This document shows positions 57,090 to 64,000 of a DNA stretch of 64,000 bases, one piece after another. Position 1 is the first letter of the stretch. Each line of letters opens with the position of its first letter. This stretch comes from Phytophthora colocasiae (Eukaryota; Oomycota; Peronosporomycetes; Peronosporales; Peronosporaceae). The notes beneath the pieces are model-generated. The model ran no database searches, had not been told where the DNA came from, and worked only from the letters and a program-made list of their open reading frames with translations. The position numbers and the translations under genes are program-made. The stretch lies in contig JAGKQI010000098.1 in assembly GCA_018806915.1 (NCBI GenBank), positions 1,798,001 to 1,862,000 on the forward strand, written 5' to 3'.

Positions 57090-58590
57090 ATGAGCGCCTG
57101 CCGCTTCTTCCAGTCGCCCCAGGGCTGTTTCCGCGGCTCCTCCTGCACCTTCCGTCATGACGGTGAGTCTGGTGCTTCGACCACCGAAGATGTGGCGCTC
57201 AGTCCGGCCAATCCGTACGCGAACGGCTCCATTCCCGCACCTGGAGCCTCCAGCCAGGCCCGTACCTGTCGCTTCTTCTCAGCCAGTGGAGGCTGTCGCA
57301 ATGGCAGCAGTTGTCCATTTGTACACGTTGCAACGGAGTCTGGAAGCTCCGAGACGGCCGAGTATACCGGTTATGACGACGTTTTAGCCCCTCCGCTGCC
57401 TCAGGACTATCCTGTGGCGATGGCAAGCGGCGGTGCTGTGTTCTATAACCACCCGGGACTTCCCCCGCCAATGGTAATGGTTCCTACGGAGTTGGAGGAT
57501 GCAGGGGACGAAAATGCAGCGAATGTCGTGACGAAACCGAATGTGCCACCTAGGAGGAAGTTGCAGATTCAGGCCAACCCGCAGAAGAAAGAGACGATCA
57601 GCGAGATCCTGCCAGTGTTGACCAGGGACATTGAAGGACCGGTGAGGAAGGAGAATTTTTTTTTTTTACATGATTTTTTTTTCTTACGAATGGTTTTGTT
57701 TCGTAGTTTTTCGCTATTGACGTCGAGTGTGTTGCTACCGGGAATGGCACAAAGTGCGTGTTGATAGAGTTTTTATACCGAACGAACGATTGGTAACTGG
57801 TTTTTCCGTTGATGGTAGTGATCGAGATGTAGCCCGGATTGCAGTGGTGGACGAAGACGAGAAGGTGGTGTTCGACCAGTACGTCAAGCCCACAAAGCCC
57901 ATTGTAAGCTACCTCACACAGCTTACGGGTATTACAGAGAGGTATGTGCAGGTGAACTTCTCTATTTGATGCTTCTGTTAGCATTGCTCAATGATTGGTG
58001 ATTTTTTCTTTATGGTCAGCAACTTGGAGGATGCACCAGACCTAGAAGAGGCTTTGGTTCTGTTGAAGGCGATCCTACCGGTTGAAAGCGTCATTGTAGG
58101 CCAGTCGATCAAGAAGGACTTGGAATGGCTTACGCTACAAAAACCGACAGACTACAAGGGTGAATTCGATGTGGCTGATCTCTTCCGGCTGCCCATGCAG
58201 TCGACCAACGGCGTGGTGCGTTATCGCTATTTCTCCCTGCGGCACGTGGCCAAGTATCTGCTAGGTCACGACATCCAGGAGGCGGACCACGATCCGGTTA
58301 TCGACGCTCGGTACGCCATGAAAGTGTTCAAGCAATTCCGCCATCTCCATGAGAATCCGGGCCGGCGTGATGCAGTGCTACAGACGCTACTGAAGACGCC
58401 GCGCACGCCTTCATTTGCAGAGCGATATCCTGTTATCGATGGAGTCTCGATGCGTGCACCGCGGAAGCGAAGCACGTCGCCTTCAATCCGAAACGCCAAT
58501 CGAATCGCAGCTGAACATGCCCAGCAAGCCACCACGGGAGGTTACAACCCCCACTATCAGCAGCATGGACAGCAGCCGCTGTATTTGTGA
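57090..58590 (+). CDS. CCCH zinc finger DEDDh exonuclease, PAN2/REXO-like
   Basis: Four exons in phase: 57090-57641, 57707-57753, 57819-57941, 58020-58590; 430 aa. Two CCCH fingers (CRFFQSPQGCFRGSSCTFRH; CRFFSASGGCRNGSSCPFVH) are RNA-binding modules. From about residue 185 comes an RNase T/DEDDh exonuclease: Exo I FFAIDVECVATG (D, E), a YVKPTKPIVSYLTQLTGIT stretch typical of PAN2/REXO, Exo II VGQSIKKDLEWL (D) and Exo III ADHDPVIDARYAM (H, D). All four acidic residues and the His are present, so active 3'-5' RNA degradation is expected; the target could be poly(A) tails or structured RNAs. The C terminus is basic and Gln-rich. The intron after GNGT uses GTGCGT and resolves an apparent stop. 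Confidence 0.85.
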
Positions 58591-58765
58591 GAATAGCATC
58601 CAGTGGGCAGTCCACCCAACGAATCCAAGCTTCCAGTTCACCCTCAACTCTCGGCTGTACAGCTCCAGGTTCCACCTCTTGTTGGTTTACTAACCTCTGC
58701 TTGTATTCGGAATAGATGGTCCCAGTGTCTTTCTTCACGAGTTCTCAACACATGCTGTCTGTTGC

Positions 58766-61700
58766 TCACAGGTCCTCAGACTCCCGAGGCTCCTCGTCTT
58801 CGGAGCTGTCCTCCAGGTCGTCTACATCTCTCTCCGCCTCTTCTGCTTCCAAGGCTGCCAAGGCAGCAGCTCGTGCAGCTTCAGCGATTGCTGCTCCTTC
58901 TTCATCTTCCTCTTCGCTCTCTTCTTCAGCTTCCAGAAGTTCCCGACCCAAGTTGGCCACTAAATCCTCGTAGCCATCGAAGGACACGTCACTGATCTCA
59001 CTGTTGTTATCACTCTCCATGTCTTCCTCCTCTTCCTCGTCAGGTTCAGGAGCTTTTACTTTGGTGTCAGGAGCAGCAGCTCCTTCTTCACTCACTCCAC
59101 CTTGCTTGTGCCGAAGAATCTCACGCTGATACCGTTCAAACGCACGTCCATCAACACCGTCCCAAGGTCTTCGCCAGCCCATAGCAATGGCCTTATCCCT
59201 CTGCTGTCGTACAAGATGTTGCCGTACAGTAGCTCCCACTTTCTCCAGTAAAACTTGCTCCACCTCGTGTCGAAACGCAGCGTGGCCTTGTCCAAGCCTT
59301 ATCTTCCCTTTTTCTAGTTCCTCTGTGTCTTCACGAACGCGAGCTTGAGCGAACTCAAACTTCTCCTTCTTGGCTACTCTCGCCTTTAGTTCAGCCAGCG
59401 TCTCCACTTTCTTCACTTCTTTCTCGCTCTTATTCTTGTTTTTCTCCAACTTTTTCTCCATCTTCTCTTCCTTCTCGTGCTCTTTCAACAGTGGCTTCAA
59501 TTTGGCTTGATGTCGTTTTAATTGTTTCTTAAGAAGATGAAGATGAGCTCGTAATCCTTCCTTTGCAAGTCGAACTTCTCGTTGAAAGCGCTTCTCACCC
59601 TCGGGAGTCTCGAGGAACGCTCGGATCTGAGGTAACAGCGCGTCTTGAGCGTCTTGAAGACGTTTCTCGTCCTGTTCTCGTCGAAGAACCTCCTCTTCAG
59701 TGTACAATACACGCACCATCGTCCAACCTGGTTGTTCACACGGGTCGTGCATCTTCCCGAAGCGTAGAAGCTCTTCACACGCACATCGCATTGGTACATT
59801 AGCATGAGCGACACCTACAGGGCCGTAGTGACCTGCATATTGCTCCAACGCGTGTTCAACATCTCGTAATGTGCGCTTGTTCTCTATGAAAGGTTCCGGC
59901 GGAAAACCACGTTGAGTTCGTGTCTCAACGACTTTCAAGACGCTCGGAAGGTCATTCAAGACACTTTCATCTGTAGTTTGATACTCTTCAGGGAATAACA
60001 AAGAACCACGCACCATATAGACACCTACAAGTTCTCCATGTCTCCCCCACGGTCTCAACATATCGTATCTCAGGTCGCTCTTGTCAGCCCAGCGCTTCTG
60101 ACGCACAAGTGTCAACAACTGCAGAAGTTCTTCCAGAACTGTACGATGATGTTGTTGAGCCAATTCGAAATGGGTTTTAAGCAACAGCTTATGGAAAATA
60201 TCAGCTCCTCGATGGAATTCAGGTCCTAGAGGCCTCGGGAGGTAGAATGCTCCGTTCACATAGCGATCCACCGCTCGGTCGAAAGTTAAAAGGTGTTTGG
60301 AAGTCAAGAAGGGAAGACTGGGAAGTGGTAGTGCATCAGGTATAAGATGACGAATGATCGGTTTGTCGAAAACTTCCCGATTAAAGTTCAAACCGAGAGA
60401 TGTTAGAAGTGCTGCGAGTTCCTCCACTCTTTGATCGCGTTTGTACAAGTACAAGCGAATCGCTCTCGCTCCAAGACGCATCACTTCAGCCGGTGGAGAA
60501 CGAAATGGGTTGCCGTCACTTTCAACGCTCTCCAAGGCTGGAAGAGAAGCGCCAAAGCTCATCGGGAGCCGTTCAAAGCGATTACTCTGCATCTCCAAGC
60601 GCTGTAGTGTAGCTCCAAGTAGTAAAACCGCAGGTGGGAAGTCTTGGATAAGGTTTCCAGCAAATGACAGTTCTCGAATAGGGGGTGGTTTCCCTCTTTC
60701 GGAAGTTCCAACACCCCCTAACGACATTGGAAGTTCCGTAAGTCGATTTCCACTCAGACGCAACACTTGAAGATGAATTAGTTGCGAGAAATCCAAGTCT
60801 TCAAGTGTTTCAATGTGGTTAAAAGACAAATCCAGTCGTTCCAGTGTCTTTAGGGCAGAAATGGCTCGAGGTCCGGTGGTAAGTTGATTATGAGCAAGTT
60901 GTAAGTCCACCAGACTATTTGACATGCCATCCAGAGAATCAGGAAGCGAATTGAGAACGTTGTGACTGGCACGAAGCACTTGGAGCTTCACACAGTTTGT
61001 AAATGTATCTGGAAGAAGCTCCAATCGATTGTACCGAAGGTCGAAATTCTCCAAACTCGTTCCAATCCCCAAATGTACCGAATCCTCTCCAATTATCCCG
61101 AAAACTGCCGCTTCAATAGTTCGGATCCCGTTCTGACGGAGTTGAAGCAGCCTCAGCTTCGTAAAAACTCTAAAACTAGCAGTTAGCACCTCCAATTGCT
61201 GTCCGGAAAGTCGAAGTTCACGTAAATCCGATACAGCAGTGAAGAAAACTCGAGGCAGCTCAGGAACGTCAATTCCTCGCCAATGCATCGATAATGTGTG
61301 TGTTTCTTGGGCTAATTCCACAGCTCGAACGAATTCTCGATTGATATGTAAGTCAGTACTCCAGACCTCAGCTCCAATGCCAATTAACCGTGCTTTAGGC
61401 TCTGGAGGTCGGAATCCCCCGTGCTTTTCACATTCGATCTGATGTTCAAGTTGCCATCGAATTTCTGCGAGATTCCCGGAGCGTAGAGTTTCAATAGCGA
61501 AGCCTGAAGCGAGCAATGGCGTGTTGCCCGATATCCGTAAAGTTACGATACGTTTGAGAGCGAGGAATGATTTTGGGAGGGTCTTTAGAGCGTTTGCGCT
61601 TACGTCCAGTACACGAAGCTGCTGCAAGTCTCCCAGAGCCGCTGGTAGTTGTTCAAGGCGATTCAGCTTTATATCTGCTTCTGTGAGATTCTGGAGCTTT

Positions 61701-63277
61701 GAAAAAGAAGGAGGAAGGGATGATAACCCATTCATGCCAAGTTTAAGCGTCTCAAGTGCTGATAGACCTTGTAAAACATCAGGAAGAGATAATAATTTGT
61801 TGTTCTCGGCCTCCAGACGTTTTAACCGCTTGAGCTTCCCGACTGAAGGTGGGAATTCCAGTAATTCGTTCCCTGATAAAACGAGAGTGTGCAAACAATC
61901 TACTCCATCCCATCGATCAAGATCTGGAGGGAGATTGGAGAAACTCTCACCTGTACAGTGGTTAACGAACTGTAAAGCTGTGGAAGTATCTGACGCTTTG
62001 GGTAGAACGATCTCCCACCCGTCAGGATAACGATCTAATAGTGCTCGAGTATCCTGTTTCTGTTGAAGACCAGGGAGTTGGAGCTTCGGAATACGCAATT
62101 GAAAGCACTTGGGCTTTGTACGGGTCACTCGTTTCGACTGGAGATGGAAATACACTGTCTGCTTCGATATGGGATCCATTTCAACTCGCCATTGCTTACG
62201 TTCAGCTTCATCTTCATCTTCATTAGGCTCTTCATCTTGAGGGTTTGCCTCCATTCGCTTTTGACTGAGTTGAGGCCTGGTAGCAAGTGATACCAGTCGA
62301 TTTCCAGCAAGAATCAACGTTTGAAGCTTATGTAGAGACACAAGACCACACGGAAGTAGTTGGAAGTGGTTGTAGCTTGCATCCAACGTCACCAATTTCG
62401 TCAATAAATGAAGGTTTGGAATCTCTTGCAGTCGATTCCGACTCGCATCTAACACCTCCAATGTCTCTGGAAGCTCAAGAGGAAGACTATCCAGCTGATT
62501 CCCGGAGATGTTGAGAATACGGAGGTACCGCAATTTCCCTAAGGCTTGAGCTGGCAATCGAGCTAAGGCGTTTTCCTTGTAAATTAGCGTCTCAACTTCT
62601 GGAAAAGCTTGGACAAAAGTATCAGGAAGTTCACGTAGAGCATTTCGAGAGACATTGACAGTTCGAATCGTACGAGCAAGTTGCAGTAACAGTGTCGTAA
62701 AGACTGCAGCTCGTGGGATATGCACGAGTTCCAAAGACTTAAGGTCGAGCTCTTGTGAACCGTAGGATCGACGAACAGCAGCTCGTATTTGAGTCTCCAA
62801 TTGCGCTCGATGTGCAGCTTCACGCAGCTTTTTGTTGGTCAGAAGCTTCGCTGGAGAAGAATCTTTGGCTTTAAGACGCTGTCGATCGATTCGCACGTTC
62901 ATTGAGTTGAGTGTTGGAATTCCACACGTTGCGAGCCTCGTTTCAGCAAAGTTGGCGGTGAATTTCCGGTCATTTTGATCGCGTTCGAATGCTTCTTCTT
63001 GGGTAATTTGAAGCTGTCGATGGCGTTCGTTAAGTATTGCGATGGTATTTCGAGCAGCTTTGTAGCTCTTCCCAGCAGCTTCGTACTCCTTAGCCATGTC
63101 GATATGTGGAGGTTTGCGCTGGAACCCATGGCCACTTCGCTTTGGAGAAGTGCTGCCCTTATAGAGGAAGCCATCACCAGGGTCTTCGTCGGTTAAAGCC
63201 CGAGGGAATCGACCTGCTAAGGACATTGGAGAGGGATCATTATACTTGAAAGCCGATGAGGATTGAGAAGAATCCAT
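58766..63277 (-). CDS. Giant leucine-rich-repeat protein with WW-like inserts
   Basis: A 1503-aa single-exon protein. From residue about 195 to 1000 it carries many LRRs of the typical x-L-x-x-L-x-L-x-x-N type (LRVLDVSANALKTLPKSFLA; LEVLDASRNRLQEIPNLHLL; LQVLRLSGNRLTELPMSLGG), a RAS-like or Scribble/SHOC2-type short repeat. Two WW-like segments are inserted between LRR blocks (QWRVEMDPISKQTVYFH; GWEIVLPKASDTSTALQFVN), about residues 360 and 425. The C-terminal third is a Lys/Glu-rich coiled coil (KEEKMEKKLEKNKNKSEKE) followed by an acidic tail (EEEEEDMESDNNSEIS). It is cytosolic by lack of signal or membrane segment; a scaffold role is likely. Divergent from the NEK kinase with only 118 bp between starts. 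Confidence 0.85.
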   Translation of the reverse strand: MDSSQSSSAFKYNDPSPMSLAGRFPRALTDEDPGDGFLYKGSTSPKRSGHGFQRKPPHIDMAKEYEAAGKSYKAARNTIAILNERHRQLQITQEEAFERDQNDRKFTANFAETRLATCGIPTLNSMNVRIDRQRLKAKDSSPAKLLTNKKLREAAHRAQLETQIRAAVRRSYGSQELDLKSLELVHIPRAAVFTTLLLQLARTIRTVNVSRNALRELPDTFVQAFPEVETLIYKENALARLPAQALGKLRYLRILNISGNQLDSLPLELPETLEVLDASRNRLQEIPNLHLLTKLVTLDASYNHFQLLPCGLVSLHKLQTLILAGNRLVSLATRPQLSQKRMEANPQDEEPNEDEDEAERKQWRVEMDPISKQTVYFHLQSKRVTRTKPKCFQLRIPKLQLPGLQQKQDTRALLDRYPDGWEIVLPKASDTSTALQFVNHCTGESFSNLPPDLDRWDGVDCLHTLVLSGNELLEFPPSVGKLKRLKRLEAENNKLLSLPDVLQGLSALETLKLGMNGLSSLPPSFSKLQNLTEADIKLNRLEQLPAALGDLQQLRVLDVSANALKTLPKSFLALKRIVTLRISGNTPLLASGFAIETLRSGNLAEIRWQLEHQIECEKHGGFRPPEPKARLIGIGAEVWSTDLHINREFVRAVELAQETHTLSMHWRGIDVPELPRVFFTAVSDLRELRLSGQQLEVLTASFRVFTKLRLLQLRQNGIRTIEAAVFGIIGEDSVHLGIGTSLENFDLRYNRLELLPDTFTNCVKLQVLRASHNVLNSLPDSLDGMSNSLVDLQLAHNQLTTGPRAISALKTLERLDLSFNHIETLEDLDFSQLIHLQVLRLSGNRLTELPMSLGGVGTSERGKPPPIRELSFAGNLIQDFPPAVLLLGATLQRLEMQSNRFERLPMSFGASLPALESVESDGNPFRSPPAEVMRLGARAIRLYLYKRDQRVEELAALLTSLGLNFNREVFDKPIIRHLIPDALPLPSLPFLTSKHLLTFDRAVDRYVNGAFYLPRPLGPEFHRGADIFHKLLLKTHFELAQQHHRTVLEELLQLLTLVRQKRWADKSDLRYDMLRPWGRHGELVGVYMVRGSLLFPEEYQTTDESVLNDLPSVLKVVETRTQRGFPPEPFIENKRTLRDVEHALEQYAGHYGPVGVAHANVPMRCACEELLRFGKMHDPCEQPGWTMVRVLYTEEEVLRREQDEKRLQDAQDALLPQIRAFLETPEGEKRFQREVRLAKEGLRAHLHLLKKQLKRHQAKLKPLLKEHEKEEKMEKKLEKNKNKSEKEVKKVETLAELKARVAKKEKFEFAQARVREDTEELEKGKIRLGQGHAAFRHEVEQVLLEKVGATVRQHLVRQQRDKAIAMGWRRPWDGVDGRAFERYQREILRHKQGGVSEEGAAAPDTKVKAPEPDEEEEEDMESDNNSEISDVSFDGYEDLVANLGRELLEAEEESEEEDEEGAAIAEAARAAALAALEAEEAERDVDDLEDSSEDEEPRESEDL

Positions 63278-63395
63278 GATGGAAGCTGGCAGCGGATAAA
63301 ACCAACTTGAAATGGGATGCTACAGGTCTTTCTCCGACTCAACTCCATTCCCTATTTTTGAGGTATCAACTCGCCACTTTCCTTCTATCCCAGCA

Positions 63396-64000
63396 ATGGA
63401 CAGGTACGTGAAAGTGCGTAAAATCGGCCAAGGAAGCTTCGGATGTGCCTATTTGGCAACTCGAAAGTCTGATCCGAACAAGCAGCAGCTCGTGATTAAG
63501 GAGATCCAGTTGGATCCTCGAGATCAAGCCGATGCTCAACGTGAAGCTCGTCTTCTAGCAGCATTGGATCATCCGAACATCATCGCGTGCAAAGAGAGCT
63601 TCATGCTCAAGCCACCGACTCCCAGTGTGTTGTTAGGGCGCCACCGTCCAAGTGTCTTGTGTATCGTGACGGAGTTCGCAGACGGTGGCGATTTAAGTGA
63701 CGAAATCGAGCGACGAACTAAACGTCGAGCATATTTCAACCCTGATGAGCTATTGGGACTGTTCGTACAGGTTTGTCTAGCTTTGAAACACCTTCACGAC
63801 CGGAAAATCCTCCATCGAGATATCAAACCAGCGAATATCTTCCTCACCAAATCTGGGGTCGTCAAAGTCGGAGATTTGGGCGTCGCAACTGTGCTAAGTC
63901 ACACGTTGGCATGTGCTAAGACTTCAATTGGGACTCCGTACTACACAGCGCCGGAAATTTGTCTCGGAAAGAGGTACAACGCCAAAGCGGACATTTGGAG
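63396..64000 (+). CDS. NIMA-related (NEK) protein kinase, partial
   Basis: The first 201 residues of a Ser/Thr kinase, cut by the window end. Kinase motifs are in order: Gly-loop IGQGSFGCAYLA, ATP-binding Lys in VIKEIQL, Glu of helix C in QREARLL, hinge VTEFADGGDLSDEI, catalytic loop LHRDIKPANIFLT, GDLGVA in place of DFG (DLG is common in NEKs), activation-loop TSIGTPYYTAPEI and the ADIW of subdomain IX. The NEK signature is the HRDIKPANIFL/DLG/GTPYY set. NEKs control mitosis, centrosome and cilia, which fits a zoospore-forming organism. The insert after helix C (PPTPSVLLGRHRPS) is longer than usual. Confidence 0.9.
   Translation, partial: MDRYVKVRKIGQGSFGCAYLATRKSDPNKQQLVIKEIQLDPRDQADAQREARLLAALDHPNIIACKESFMLKPPTPSVLLGRHRPSVLCIVTEFADGGDLSDEIERRTKRRAYFNPDELLGLFVQVCLALKHLHDRKILHRDIKPANIFLTKSGVVKVGDLGVATVLSHTLACAKTSIGTPYYTAPEICLGKRYNAKADIW

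Overview
The window is nuclear DNA from an oomycete, most likely a Phytophthora-like member of the Peronosporales. Evidence: compact genes with 40-80 bp GT-AG introns (frequent GTACGT/GTAAGT donors), divergent gene pairs 70-350 bp apart, initiator-like TCATTYY sites, a flagellar gene (zoospores), START/FYVE/GAF and CENP-B/BED families typical of this lineage, and GC-rich third codon positions. ORF ends were checked against splice sites; many genes are multi-exon, and exon coordinates below were read by eye with phases checked.

Layout. 1-6860: glucosidase II beta (partial), CFAP77-like, NIFK-like, a frameshifted acyltransferase and an F-box/membrane gene whose 3' end lies inside a Tc1-type MITE. 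7514-15534: an unknown protein, the nuclear 5'-3' exonuclease XRN2, a PDZ-UBA protein and an SDF2-like MIR protein. 15784-27126: a short-chain dehydrogenase (SDR), a CENP-B-HTH/SDR fusion, DDX54 helicase, a RING protein, stand-alone aspartate carbamoyltransferase, an HTH/M20-amidohydrolase fusion and a BED-finger/dCMP-deaminase fusion. 27298-35148: a secreted TOS1-like wall protein, then two inverted 2.47-kb PIF/Harbinger-related transposons flanking 1.5 kb that holds a Tc1 deletion derivative. 35681-48010: aldo/keto reductase, LTO1, a CCT protein, two dehydroquinase-II-like paralogs (one with a BED-like finger, one with a CCHC knuckle), two tandem SDRs and a START-like/FYVE/GAF protein. 48178-51022: an intact Tc1 transposon and a decayed Mutator-like element. 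53712-64000: a second CCT protein, a hairpin MITE, a CCCH-exonuclease, a giant leucine-rich-repeat protein and a NIMA-type kinase (cut by the window end).

The most striking signal is recurrent: at least four genes between 16.7 and 43.1 kb join a transposon-type DNA-binding module (CENP-B/psq HTH or BED-like finger) to a metabolic-enzyme fold (SDR, M20 amidohydrolase, dCMP deaminase, dehydroquinase-II-like). In the SDR fusion the catalytic residues are gone while the neighbouring unfused paralog keeps them; in the M20 fusion a basic NLS-like patch sits in a loop inserted into the enzyme. This suggests enzyme folds recruited as nuclear, DNA-bound metabolite sensors or locally acting enzymes. 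The second signal is structural: the two Harbinger-related elements have exchanged 9-bp target-site duplications, which dates an inversion (or an assembly flip) of the segment between them and shows an unusual TSD length for this superfamily.
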